Shown: positions 48,978 through 57,508, counted from the stretch's first letter. The stretch is 64,000 nucleotides of DNA from Allobosea sp. TND4EK4 (GCF_900156025.1 NZ_FTMO01000001.1:310001-374000); one strand, 5' to 3'. Notes: generated by a model not told the origin, from the sequence alone. Translations and numbers: made by a program.

Positions 48978-50078
48978 ATGGATCGCATTATCGGCGCCAA
49001 CACGATTGACCTCGGCGGCGGCCGTCGCGGATTCCGCGGCAAGGATACGGTCGCCGGCATTCCTGGGACCGAGCTCGCCGCGGTCTGGCACAACGCGATC
49101 CAGGAAGAGATCGTCGGCCTGATCGAAGCGTGCGGGGGCAATCCGAGCAACGCTGATTTTACTCAGCTCCTCCAGGCGATCCGGTCGCAGGTGCTGAATT
49201 ACGTCGAGGTGGGTGGAAGCCCGAATGCGCTGACTGCCGATCTGGAGCGCAACTTGGCGAGGTATGTGAAAGGCTTGCCCCTCAGGCTCAAGATCGCGGC
49301 GACCAATTCCGGCCCCATGACGCTTGATGTCGATGGAATTGGCGCGGTGAGCCTGCTCAAGCGCGACGGCACTGCCATGCAGCCAGGCGATGCCGTTGCC
49401 GGGCAGATCCTGACCTTCGTATTCGGGCCGGCCAACGCGTTTTACTGCACGTCCCCTGTTGCGAGCGATGTCTCCGGTTTGCGCGGCCGCGCCATCTTCA
49501 CCGCGAGCGGCACGCTGACGATCTTAGCCGGGTGCACTGTCCTCAAGTTGATGAGCTGGGGCGGTGCAGGCGGAGGGGGCGGCATCAATGCCTCCGGAGG
49601 CGCCGGCGGCGGCGGTGGCGGTGGAGAGTATCGCGAAGGCCTTTTTACGGTGGTCCCGGCAGCCACGCACGCGGTTTCGATCGGCACAGGTGGCAACGGA
49701 GGCACGATTGCCGGCACCAACGGTTCGAATGGCGGTTCGACATCGGTCGGCTCGCTTATGACGGCCGCCGGCGGCCTGTTCGGAGCGGGAGCCAGCGGAA
49801 CATATGGCCAAGGCGGCGCGGGAGGCTCCGGGGGCTCCGGCGGTTCCTTCAGCCAGAACGGCGGCAACGGTTCGAACGGTGGCAATCTAGGCAGCGTGGC
49901 CTCGTGCGGAACTGGTGGCGGGTCCTGGAAGGTTCCGAACCATTACCTGCAGTTCAGCGCCGGAGCGGGCGGCAACGGCCTCTTCTACGGCCAAGGAGGC
50001 AACGGGGCGACGGGCGGTATCGGCGCCGCAGCCGGCGGCAACGGCAAATCTGGCCTCGTGATTGCGGAGTTCTATTGA
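48978..50078 (+). CDS. Tail fibre with glycine-rich tip
   Basis: 366 residues. The N-terminus (IIGANTIDLGGGRRGFRGKDTVAGIPGTELAAVWHNAIQEEIVGLIE) is the phage-attachment part. Residues about 195-350 are Gly-rich blocks (SWGGAGGGGGINASGG, GGAGGSGGSGGSFSQNGG, GQGGNGATGGIGAAAGGNG), like adhesins with packed polyglycine-II helices in some phage receptor-binding tips. It is the probable host-range determinant. Confidence 0.85.
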   Translation: MDRIIGANTIDLGGGRRGFRGKDTVAGIPGTELAAVWHNAIQEEIVGLIEACGGNPSNADFTQLLQAIRSQVLNYVEVGGSPNALTADLERNLARYVKGLPLRLKIAATNSGPMTLDVDGIGAVSLLKRDGTAMQPGDAVAGQILTFVFGPANAFYCTSPVASDVSGLRGRAIFTASGTLTILAGCTVLKLMSWGGAGGGGGINASGGAGGGGGGGEYREGLFTVVPAATHAVSIGTGGNGGTIAGTNGSNGGSTSVGSLMTAAGGLFGAGASGTYGQGGAGGSGGSGGSFSQNGGNGSNGGNLGSVASCGTGGGSWKVPNHYLQFSAGAGGNGLFYGQGGNGATGGIGAAAGGNGKSGLVIAEFY

Positions 50079-50079
50079 A

Positions 50080-50643
50080 ATGAAGCTCGCTCGCACTGTC
50101 GCCGACACGATCGTCGAATTCATCAAGCTGCCGGAGGGCGTGCCGGAGACCGTCACGGAGGAGAACCAGGACGGCGAACTGATCTCCCGCCCTACAACGC
50201 TGGCCGACTGCTTCCATCCCGATTTCCTTGCCGGCCTGGTCGAGGTCGCGGACAACGCAGAGATCGGCTGGGTTGATATCGCCGGCGAATTTGTTCGTCC
50301 CCGGGCGCCTAGCCTCGACCTGATCGCTTATGCGGCGGAGAGGCGCTGGCAGCTCGAAATCGGCGGCATCACCGCCGCCGGCCAGACGATCGATACAAGC
50401 CGTGCATCGCAAGCGATGATCGCCGGGGCTGATGCCCTGGCGCAGGTCGATCCGGAAGAGCCAGTCGATTTCAAAGCCGCCAGCGGCTGGGTGACGCTCG
50501 ACGCCGCGACCTTGCACGCGATCGCGCTCGCGGTCGGCCGCCATGTCCGCGGCCTGTTCCGGCGCGAGCGCGAGATCGCGGAGGCGATCGCGGCAGGCAC
50601 CATTACCAGCACCGCAGAGATCGACGCGGCTTTCACAGCCTGA
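50080..50643 (+). CDS. DUF4376-containing tail fibre-associated protein
   Basis: 187 residues. The C-terminal half RRWQLEIGGITAAGQTIDTSRASQAMIAGA... AASGWVTLDAATLHAIALAVGRHVRGLFRRE is DUF4376, found after many tail fibre genes. Probably a fibre chaperone or attached fibre subunit. The 162 bases after it (50644-50805) have no gene. Confidence 0.82.
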   Translation: MKLARTVADTIVEFIKLPEGVPETVTEENQDGELISRPTTLADCFHPDFLAGLVEVADNAEIGWVDIAGEFVRPRAPSLDLIAYAAERRWQLEIGGITAAGQTIDTSRASQAMIAGADALAQVDPEEPVDFKAASGWVTLDAATLHAIALAVGRHVRGLFRREREIAEAIAAGTITSTAEIDAAFTA

Positions 50644-50805
50644 CCTTCCAGCCCCGGCAGGACACCCAGTGACGTGACAGGGGAGCCTTGCGGCTCCGGC
50701 GGCTCAACTTGCAGGGAGCGCCGCCCGACGAGACTGACATCACATCGCCCGCCACGACGGCCACGAGGCCGCGCCATAGCGGGCGCTGACAGGCTCTAAA
50801 ATCTG

Positions 50806-51594
50806 ATGAACGCAGTCCGACCCATCACGCCCGTTGCCGGCTATGTCGGCGGCAAGAAGCAGCTCGCCCGCACGCTCGTCGAGCGGATCGGCGCCATCGA
50901 GCACACCACCTACGCCGAGCCGTTTGTGGGAATGGGCGGCGTCTTCCTGCGCCGGCCGACGAAACCGAAGGCCGAGGTCATCAATGACGCCTCGCGCGAC
51001 GTGGCCATCTTCTTCCGCGTGCTGCAGCGGCACTATCAGGCCTTCCTCGACATGCTCCGCTGGCAGCTTTCGAGCCGGGCCGAATTCGAGCGGCTGAACG
51101 CCCAGGATCCGGAGACGCTGACCGATCTCGAAAGGGCGGCCCGATTCCTCTACCTGCAGAAGCTGTCTTTTGGCGGCAAGGTGGCCAGTCGCAGCTTCGG
51201 CATCGATACCAAGGGACCAGCTCGCTTCGACATCACCCGGCTGCAACCGCTGCTGGAGGCCGTCCATGACCGCCTCGCCGGCGTCTGGATCGAATGCCTG
51301 CCTTGGCAGGACTTCATCGCGCGCTGGGACCGGCCGGGCACGCTGTTCTATTTGGACCCGCCCTATTGGGGGACCGAGCACTTCTATGGCCGGGGATTAT
51401 TCGGGCGCCAGGAGTTCGAACGCCTCAGCGCCGCTTTACAGGGCCTTCAAGGCCGCTTCATCCTGTCGTTGAACGACGTGCCCGAGGTGCGCGAGCTGTT
51501 CGCCTGGGCGACGATCGAGACAGTCGAGTTAAGCTATCAGGTGGGCAGCGGCGAGCGCACTAAGAGGGTGCGGGAAGTTGTCATATCCGGATGA
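50806..51594 (+). CDS. D12-class (Dam-like) adenine-N6 DNA methyltransferase
   Basis: 262 residues. The FxGxG-type motif is replaced at the start by ITPVAGYVGGKKQLARTLVERI, with YAEPFVGMGGVFLRRP as motif I, and the catalytic D184-PPY is in LFYLDPPYWGT. This is the D12 family, which includes Dam. It lies where Mu carries mom, at the far right, and is followed 28 bases later by the AAA_13 gene. It may protect phage DNA from restriction or from a linked nuclease. The specificity is unknown. Confidence 0.93.
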   Translation: MNAVRPITPVAGYVGGKKQLARTLVERIGAIEHTTYAEPFVGMGGVFLRRPTKPKAEVINDASRDVAIFFRVLQRHYQAFLDMLRWQLSSRAEFERLNAQDPETLTDLERAARFLYLQKLSFGGKVASRSFGIDTKGPARFDITRLQPLLEAVHDRLAGVWIECLPWQDFIARWDRPGTLFYLDPPYWGTEHFYGRGLFGRQEFERLSAALQGLQGRFILSLNDVPEVRELFAWATIETVELSYQVGSGERTKRVREVVISG

Positions 51595-51622
51595 ACTTCA
51601 GCGACCACGGAACGAGGGATGG

Positions 51623-53917
51623 ATGCCGTCAACGATCCGAAACATCCGAGCTCTCTCCGGGGCTGGCGTCCTCGCGGAACGCACTCACCAATCCCCTTCT
51701 CTCGGTTTTAGACGCTACAATCTGATCTATGGGTTCAACGGTTCAGGTAAGAGCACCCTCACCCGGATCCTGGCTTCCCTGAAAGACGGGAGGCTCCACC
51801 CTCAATTGCCACAAGAAACGGAATTTGAGTTAGAGCTCGATGACGGCGATCGGCTGGCTTCCCCTGTGACCTTAAGTGGGTTGGAACATCGTATTGCGGT
51901 GTTCAATGCCGATTTTGTTGCCGAAAATCTGAGATGGTCCGACGCGCGCGCCAATCCGATCTTTTATATTGGGCGTGATCAGGCAGACGCAGCTGAGCAG
52001 CTCGGAAGACTGGAGCAGGCGCTCGAAGAGGGACTTCAAAGAGCAAAAACGGCCGCTGCCGGCCGCGATGCAGCCGATCGCGCGTTTGCAGCATTTAAGC
52101 GAGCTAAAGCTCAGGAAATCTCACAACTATTGCGTTTGCAGAACCGCAGATATGAGGCGCCCAAGTTCGTTCAGGACGTATCTGAGGCTCCCCCGGAGTT
52201 TACGCTTAGCCAGTCGAAAATCGACGCTGCTATCGGCCTGTGCCGCCAGGAACAAGCACTGCCTCCCCTCGACGAGGTCCAGTTCGATTTTGAGGATCTG
52301 CATCGGACGATCTACGCCGCAGAGACGTTTGCTCATGCAACCGCAGGGGCTGTTGCGCTGGCAGAAATGCACGAACACCCCGAAATGGTGCCGTGGCTCA
52401 AGCAGGGGAACGACTATCACCGGGCGAAGGGTCTCAAAACCTGTCTTCTTTGCGGCAACGAAATCACCTCGAAAAGAGCTGATGATCTTGAGGCCGCACT
52501 GAATGATAGCTTGGCAGAGTTCATGAGGCAGATTGGCACAGCGCATGATAAAGCGGCGTACTGGTGGAGCGAGCTTGCGAAAATCTCCAGCGGCACGGCA
52601 CTCCCAGCCGAGCTGGAAATAGCGCCGGGACTCCGAGAAACCTTCAGAAGTGCGGCGTCCTGGCTTCGGCGCGAGGCCCGTTCGATGCAGGCGATCGTCG
52701 CTCAGGTGCGAGATGTCCTGAGCGAGAAGGCCTTAAGGCCAACGAGAAAGATACTTGCAACAGGCCTGCCACCCTCCCACGAGGTTTTGCAGCAGTCGGG
52801 GTCGCTATTCAGCGCCCTCGAAGACTTCAATCGCCTCATCGGAGAGCACAACCTCGAGGCCGATAAATTTGACCAGCTTCGCGAAGCCGCTCGGACCGAA
52901 GTCCGCTACCATTTTGCGAATATATGGCGGCGGGAATTCGAATCACTCAGCGACAATTGCCGGCAATTGGAGTCTGAGATCGAAACGGAGAGCGGCCTGC
53001 GCCAACGTTTGATTCAAGACGCAGCTGATCTCAGGGCTAAAATCAGACAGCATGGCCCTGCAGCGGAAACGATCAACCGTCTAATTCGCAGCTACCTTGG
53101 CCACGACGAGCTTGCCGTCCATCCCGTTGAAGAGGGCTATGAGATCCACCGATACGGCTGCGCAATCACAGGTAGTCCCAGCGAAGGCGAAAAGACCGCG
53201 ATCGCGCTGTGTTACTTCATTTCCAGCCTTCAGGCGGATGGCCGTTCAATGTCCGACCTAATCGTAGTGATCGATGATCCGATTTCCAGCCTCGACACAC
53301 GCGCAATGAACTTTAGCTGCGCGCTTGTGAAAAGCCGTCTGGAAGGAGCGGCGCAGCTCTTCGTGCTCACCCATAATCAGCACTTCATGAACGAATTCAA
53401 GAAAGCCTGGAGGGCGAGATGGAGCCCCAAGAAAAAGGAGACTGAGCCGTCAGCCGCCTTGTTTTTTCTGGATGTTCGGCTTCCAGCGGATGGCCGCCGC
53501 ACATCATCGCTTCAGAAAATGAGCCGGCTGCTGCGCGAGTATGACTTTGAGTATCATTTTCTGTTTCAGCATGTTCTTCGTTTCGCGGCGCAAGGCGATG
53601 CCTATGAGTACGGCTACATGATGCCGAATGTGCTGCGTCGCGTTATCGAGGTGTTTCTGGCCTTCCGGTGCCCAGGTGGCACCGATATCGAGGCGATGCT
53701 TGAGCTGCTGAGGTCGGGGACGACACTCGAACCCGAACCTGTAGCCGCGCTTGCTCGACTGGCGCAGCTCGAGTCGCATTCCGATAGCATCGACGATCTG
53801 ACCTACCTGTCCCCGGTCACCATAGAAGAAATGGTACAGGCGAACGCGACTCTCATTCGTCTGATGGAGGAGGTTGACGAGGGGCATGTGGCGGGTCTGC
53901 GCCGAATATGCCGGTGA
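51623..53917 (+). CDS. AAA_13 ATPase, candidate RloC/PrrC-type anticodon nuclease
   Basis: 764 residues from ATG 51623 (GAGGG upstream; an in-frame TTG lies 15 codons earlier). ABC-type ATPase: Walker A GFNGSGKST (37-45), signature-like GSPSEGEK (517-524), Walker B LIVVIDDPISSLD (D551, D552), H-loop H584 (VLTHNQ). A coiled-coil insertion carries a zinc-hook-type C274-LL-C277 (KTCLLCGNE). The C-terminus has R672-x3-E676 (LRRVIEVFLAF) and H719 (LESHSDS), placed like the Arg/Glu/His triad of PrrC and RloC anticodon nucleases. Length and layout resemble RloC. Codon use and base composition differ from the phage structural genes, suggesting a defence cargo gene. The nuclease activity is inferred. 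Confidence 0.82.
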   Translation: MPSTIRNIRALSGAGVLAERTHQSPSLGFRRYNLIYGFNGSGKSTLTRILASLKDGRLHPQLPQETEFELELDDGDRLASPVTLSGLEHRIAVFNADFVAENLRWSDARANPIFYIGRDQADAAEQLGRLEQALEEGLQRAKTAAAGRDAADRAFAAFKRAKAQEISQLLRLQNRRYEAPKFVQDVSEAPPEFTLSQSKIDAAIGLCRQEQALPPLDEVQFDFEDLHRTIYAAETFAHATAGAVALAEMHEHPEMVPWLKQGNDYHRAKGLKTCLLCGNEITSKRADDLEAALNDSLAEFMRQIGTAHDKAAYWWSELAKISSGTALPAELEIAPGLRETFRSAASWLRREARSMQAIVAQVRDVLSEKALRPTRKILATGLPPSHEVLQQSGSLFSALEDFNRLIGEHNLEADKFDQLREAARTEVRYHFANIWRREFESLSDNCRQLESEIETESGLRQRLIQDAADLRAKIRQHGPAAETINRLIRSYLGHDELAVHPVEEGYEIHRYGCAITGSPSEGEKTAIALCYFISSLQADGRSMSDLIVVIDDPISSLDTRAMNFSCALVKSRLEGAAQLFVLTHNQHFMNEFKKAWRARWSPKKKETEPSAALFFLDVRLPADGRRTSSLQKMSRLLREYDFEYHFLFQHVLRFAAQGDAYEYGYMMPNVLRRVIEVFLAFRCPGGTDIEAMLELLRSGTTLEPEPVAALARLAQLESHSDSIDDLTYLSPVTIEEMVQANATLIRLMEEVDEGHVAGLRRICR

Positions 53918-53932
53918 CCTACTGCGAGCCTG

Positions 53933-53979
53933 TTGCCATTTGATTGTTCGCGCAGTGCCATTTGAAAGTTCGCGCTACA
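53933..53979 (-). repeat. Prophage right end with two transposase sites (R2, R1)
   Basis: Two 21-base repeats, R2 at 53933-53953 and R1 at 53955-53975, share TGCCATTTGA and GTTCGCGC and are offset by 22 bp, the usual spacing of Mu transposase sites. The end continues to ...GCGCTACA at 53979. The last 25 bases are the inverted partner of 11593-11617. The AAA_13 gene stops only 15 bases before R2. Confidence 0.88.
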
Positions 53980-53984
53980 CAACG
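53980..53984. repeat. Target-site duplication, right copy (CAACG)
   Basis: Identical to 11588-11592; it marks the right junction of the prophage. Confidence 0.9.
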
Positions 53985-54055
53985 CGAGCTCTCGAACGGC
54001 GGCGCACGAGCAATCAAAGGGGAACAGACCGCAGTTCCCGGACGAACGGAATTGA

Positions 54056-54075
54056 CTTAGGGGCCGGACCCTAAG
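54056..54075. terminator. Short hairpin at the end of the small membrane-protein gene
   Basis: Arms cttaggg (54056-54062) and ccctaag (54069-54075), six-base loop, overlapping the stop codon of the leftward gene. No U-run, so only a weak terminator candidate. Confidence 0.4.
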
Positions 54076-54283
54076 GCCGATGGTCTCGATCGGGCCTGCG
54101 CGGCCTGCTGCCCATTGCGATCGCTGTCCCGACGACCAGGAAAACCGCAAAGAGCAGGTAGAGAGAGGCGGGCAGCCAGAGCGGCGCGAAGACCCACAGC
54201 CAGGAGATGGGCGCTCCGGATATCCGGGCCAACGCCAGCACATTGACAAGGCCGACAACCGCAAGCCCGACGCGAAGTCCCAT
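54071..54283 (-). CDS. Small two-helix membrane protein
   Basis: 70 residues, start ATG 54283 (GAGAG upstream). Two hydrophobic segments (VGLAVVGLVNVLALARI and VFAPLWLPASLYLLFAVFLVV) and a basic tail RPRRPDRDHRP. It is outside the prophage ends, so chromosomal. Function unknown. The stretch 54284-54582 upstream of it shows nothing beyond the promoters expected for it and the divergent OYE gene. Confidence 0.65.
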   Translation of the reverse strand: MGLRVGLAVVGLVNVLALARISGAPISWLWVFAPLWLPASLYLLFAVFLVVGTAIAMGSRPRRPDRDHRP

Positions 54284-54582
54284 TCCGTTTCTCTCCCATG
54301 GCCGGCTTGAAACCTCCGACCTTAAGGGCAGCTTATAGGCAACCTCTCTGCACAGGAAATGGGCATTGACTTTCTTGCCCGCAGGAACTCGAAACCCATC
54401 GGCATGGAGAGGATGTGGCGGGTCAGACTGGCGCTGGCCGCGCCCAGGGCATTCGCAACCCCCTTCCCTTGCATTCGTGGTGATGCGCATTTGCGTGAAG
54501 CGCTCTGGCGCAGCCCAACACCGCCCCTAAATTAGGGGCGAAGCCGCAAGGCGCCCTCCTCCGTTTCAGCCCAGAGTGTTCC

Positions 54583-55674
54583 ATGAGCCAGCTTTTCAGC
54601 GCCTACCAGCTTGGCGGCCTTTCGCTCGCCAACCGCATCGTCATCGCGCCGATGTGCCAGTACTCGGCGGAGAACGGGAACGTCACCGACTGGCACACCA
54701 TCCATCTCGGCCAACTCGCCCTGTCCGGCGCCGGGCTCCTCATCATCGAGGCGACGGCCGTCGAGCCCGATGGGCGCATCAGCCCAGCCGATGTCGGCCT
54801 GTGGTCGGACGAGAACGAGGCGGCGCTCGCCAAGGTGCTCGGCTCGGTCCGCCGCTGGTCCGACATGCCGATCGGCGTCCAGCTCGCGCATGCGGGCCGC
54901 AAGGCCTCGACCGCGCGCCCGTGGCAGGGCGGGGGCCAGCTCGGCCCGGAGGATGGCGGCTGGCAGGTGCATGCGCCCTCCGCCATCGGCTTCGAGACCT
55001 ATCCGCGCCCGCCGCGCGCGCTGACTTCCGACGACATCGCCCGGCTGGTGGAGGCTTTTGCCGAGAGCGCGCGCCGCAGCGTCCGGCTCGGCTTCGCGGC
55101 GATCGAACTGCACGGCGCCCATGGCTATCTCATGCACCAGTTCCTCTCACCGCTCTCCAACAAGCGGGAGGACGAATTCGGCGGCTCGCTTGAGAACCGC
55201 ATGCGCTTCCCGCTGCAGGTGCTGGACGCGATCAAGGCGGTGGTGCCGGCGGGTTATCCGGTCGGCTTCCGCATTTCCGGCACGGACTGGGTGGAAGGCG
55301 GCTGGGACATCGCGCAGAGCATCGCGTTCGCCCAGGAGATGGAAAAGCACGGCGCGGACTTCATCCACGTCTCCAGCGGCGGCCTCTCGGCGGCGCAGAA
55401 GATTCCGCTCGGACCCAGCTACCAGGTGCCGCTGGCCCGCGCCGTCAAGGAAGCGACCGGGCTCCCCACGATCGCGGTCGGGCTCATCACCGAGCCGGAG
55501 CAGGCGGAGGCGATCATCGGCACCGGCGAGGCCGACATGGTGGGGATCGCGCGCGGCATCCTCTACGACCCGCGCTGGCCCTGGCATGCGGCCGCAGCCC
55601 TCGGGGCGACCGTCAAGGCACCGAACCAGTATCTGCGCTCGCAGCCGCGGCAGTATTCGAAGCTGTTCGCCTGA
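54583..55674 (+). CDS. Old Yellow Enzyme, YqjM-type NADPH:flavin oxidoreductase
   Basis: 363 residues, FMN-dependent ene-reductase. APMCQYSAENG carries C25 and Y27, which mark the YqjM (thermophilic-like) class; H/H in ELHGAHGYLMHQFLSPLSNKR bind the substrate, and the C-terminal GLITEPEQAEAIIGTGEADMVGIARGILYDPRW binds FMN phosphate. It reduces activated C=C bonds of enones. Monocistronic as far as can be seen. Confidence 0.94.
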   Translation: MSQLFSAYQLGGLSLANRIVIAPMCQYSAENGNVTDWHTIHLGQLALSGAGLLIIEATAVEPDGRISPADVGLWSDENEAALAKVLGSVRRWSDMPIGVQLAHAGRKASTARPWQGGGQLGPEDGGWQVHAPSAIGFETYPRPPRALTSDDIARLVEAFAESARRSVRLGFAAIELHGAHGYLMHQFLSPLSNKREDEFGGSLENRMRFPLQVLDAIKAVVPAGYPVGFRISGTDWVEGGWDIAQSIAFAQEMEKHGADFIHVSSGGLSAAQKIPLGPSYQVPLARAVKEATGLPTIAVGLITEPEQAEAIIGTGEADMVGIARGILYDPRWPWHAAAALGATVKAPNQYLRSQPRQYSKLFA

Positions 55675-55697
55675 GCCTACATCGATCGCCGACTCCC

Positions 55698-55800
55698 GCC
55701 GTCATTGCGAGGAGCACAGCGACGAAGCAATCCAGGGAAGACTGGCTCAGAGCTTCGTCGCAATCCTCCTGGATTGCTTCGCTTCGCTCGCAATGACGGC
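55698..55800. repeat. REP-like intergenic palindrome
   Basis: The outer arms gccgtcattgcgag (55698-55711) and ctcgcaatgacggc (55787-55800) are exact inverted copies, and the inner parts gaagcaatccagg and cctggattgcttc also pair. The element folds into one long hairpin of about 100 bases. Similar cgtcattgcgag elements are widespread between genes in Hyphomicrobiales. It lies between the OYE and carboxypeptidase genes. Confidence 0.9.
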
Positions 55801-55880
55801 TCGGGCTCGCCAAACCTGAGCTTGCGCCTGGCGCTGGAAGCGGCTCCTTTGCCAGCCAGACCCTTTCGCAGAGACCCCGC

Positions 55881-57374
55881 ATGACCGCCTATTCGAACCT
55901 CGCCGCCCATTTCGGCCGCATTGCCGCCCTCTCCAACGCCGTCGGCATCCTGCAATGGGACAGCGACGTGATGATGCCGAAGGGCGCGGCCGAGACGCGC
56001 GCCGAGAGCACGGCGCTGCTGCATGTCCTGCGCCACGGCATGGTGAGCGACGTGCGCATCGGCGACTGGCTGGGCGAGGCCGAGGGAGACGTCTCGCTGG
56101 GCGAGTGGGAGCGGGCCAATCTGCGCGAGATCAGGCGGGTCTGGACGGTCGAGACCGCGCTCCCGGCCGATCTCGTCGAGGCCTCCAGCAAGGCGGTTTC
56201 GGCCTGCGAGATGCGCTGGCGGCAGGCGCGGGCGGAGGCGGATTTCGCCGGCCTCCTGCCCTATCTCGGCGAGGTGCTGAACCTGCAGCGCCAGATCGGC
56301 GCCGCCAAGGGCGAGAAGCTCGGGCTTTCGCCTTACGACGCGCTGCTGAACGACTATGAACCCGGCGGCAGCGCCGCCAAGATCGACACCCTGTTCGACG
56401 ATCTCGCAGCGTTCCTGCCCGGCTTCACGCAGGAGGCGATGGAGGTGCAGGCCCGCCGGCCGGCCCTGGAACCGCTCGGAGGCCCCTTCCCGACCGAGAC
56501 CCAGCGCGCGCTCGGCATCCGGCTGATGGCGGCGCTCGGCTACGATTTCGAGCGAGGGCGGCTCGACATCTCCACGCACCCCTTCTGCGGCGGCGCCGAC
56601 AACGACGTCCGCATCACCACACGCTATGACGAGGCCGATTTCACCAAGGCGCTGATGGGCGTGCTGCACGAGACCGGCCATGCGCTCTACGAGCAGGGCC
56701 GCCCGCAGGGCTACCTCAACCAGCCGGTCGGCGCGGCGCGCGGCATGAGCATCCATGAGAGCCAATCGCTGCTGATGGAGATGCAGGCGTGCCGCTCGCG
56801 CCCCTTCCTCGACTTCGCGGCCCCGCTGATGCGCGAGAGCTTCGCCGGCACCGGTCCAGCCTGGGAAAGCGAGGCGATGTGGCGCCGCTACACCCGCGTC
56901 GAGCCCGGCTTCATCCGGGTCGATGCCGACGAGGTCACCTATCCGGCGCATGTCATCCTGCGCTACCGGCTGGAAAAAGCCCTCATCGCCTGTGACATGC
57001 CGCTGGCCGAGCTGCCCGCCGCCTGGAACGAGGGCCTGAAGAGCCTGCTCGGCGTCACCGTGCCGAACGACCGGCTCGGCTGCCTGCAGGATATCCACTG
57101 GCCCTCCGGCGGCTGGGGCTATTTCCCGACCTATACGCTCGGCGCCATGACCGCAGCGCAGATCTTCGACGCCGCCTGCACGGCCGAGCCCGGCATCCTG
57201 CCCGGCATCGGCAAGGGCGACTTTGCGCCGCTCGTCGGCTGGCTGCGCGCCCATATCCACGGCAGGGGCTCCCTGCTCCCGACCGACGCGTTGCTGACGG
57301 AGGCGACCGGCCGGCCGCTCGATGCCGGCGTGTTCAAGGCGCATCTGCGCCGGCGCTATATCGATGAGGCCTGA
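55881..57374 (+). CDS. Carboxypeptidase M32 (Taq family)
   Basis: 497 residues, a metallocarboxypeptidase of the M32 family. The zinc site H263-ETG-H267 is in GVLHETGHALYEQG, the following Glu is in MSIHESQSLLMEMQ, and the family start is LQWDSDVMMPKGAAETRAE. It removes C-terminal amino acids from peptides in the cytosol. The length is normal. Confidence 0.95.
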   Translation: MTAYSNLAAHFGRIAALSNAVGILQWDSDVMMPKGAAETRAESTALLHVLRHGMVSDVRIGDWLGEAEGDVSLGEWERANLREIRRVWTVETALPADLVEASSKAVSACEMRWRQARAEADFAGLLPYLGEVLNLQRQIGAAKGEKLGLSPYDALLNDYEPGGSAAKIDTLFDDLAAFLPGFTQEAMEVQARRPALEPLGGPFPTETQRALGIRLMAALGYDFERGRLDISTHPFCGGADNDVRITTRYDEADFTKALMGVLHETGHALYEQGRPQGYLNQPVGAARGMSIHESQSLLMEMQACRSRPFLDFAAPLMRESFAGTGPAWESEAMWRRYTRVEPGFIRVDADEVTYPAHVILRYRLEKALIACDMPLAELPAAWNEGLKSLLGVTVPNDRLGCLQDIHWPSGGWGYFPTYTLGAMTAAQIFDAACTAEPGILPGIGKGDFAPLVGWLRAHIHGRGSLLPTDALLTEATGRPLDAGVFKAHLRRRYIDEA

Positions 57375-57508
57375 ACGCGATTTTTTAGTTATTTAAAACA
57401 AAGGGTTGGGCGGCAGATTTCGCCGGCCGCCCATGCAGCTTGCGGACTTGCAGGAGAGACCTCGAAGCGGGATGTCAGGTGTAGCCCTTCCGCTTCGGTG
57501 ACCCGCTC

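Larger units (their letters stand above)
11593..53979 (+). mobile_element. Complete Mu-like transposable prophage, 42,387 bp
   Basis: The borders come from three agreeing signals. A 5-bp duplication CAACG lies immediately outside both ends (11588-11592, 53980-53984). The ends are TG...CA. A 25-bp imperfect inverted repeat (19 of 25 positions match) lies at the termini. Inside are transposase A, ATPase B and a full Mu-order head, tail and lysis set, all apparently intact. The element is larger than Mu and carries extra genes at the left end, in the tail operon and at the right end. Confidence 0.96.

Noticed and set aside
28982..50643. Gene transfer agent instead of a phage
   Set aside because: Transposase A/B, resolved transposon ends, a Mu-type gene order and a contractile tail show a Mu-like phage; GTA genes have a different set and order.
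50751..50806. A fourth late promoter before the Dam gene (dyad GGCC-acga-GGCC centred at 50764.5 with TAAAAT 35 bp downstream)
   Set aside because: The spacing matches the three late sites, but the dyad sequence is different, TGCCG is absent, and the hexamer is only four bases before the ATG, so transcription would start inside the gene. Probably coincidence.
11581..53979. TGTAGCGC at 11581-11588 and its inverse GCGCTACA at 53972-53979 as the prophage ends
   Set aside because: The flanking 5-mers do not match with a left end at 11581, while a left end at 11593 gives an exact CAACG duplication and a gap-free 25-bp inverted repeat. The 8-base match is taken as chance or target preference.
55677..57344. 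Long frame antisense to the M32 carboxypeptidase
   Set aside because: Shadow of a clear enzyme gene; it also runs through the REP-like palindrome.
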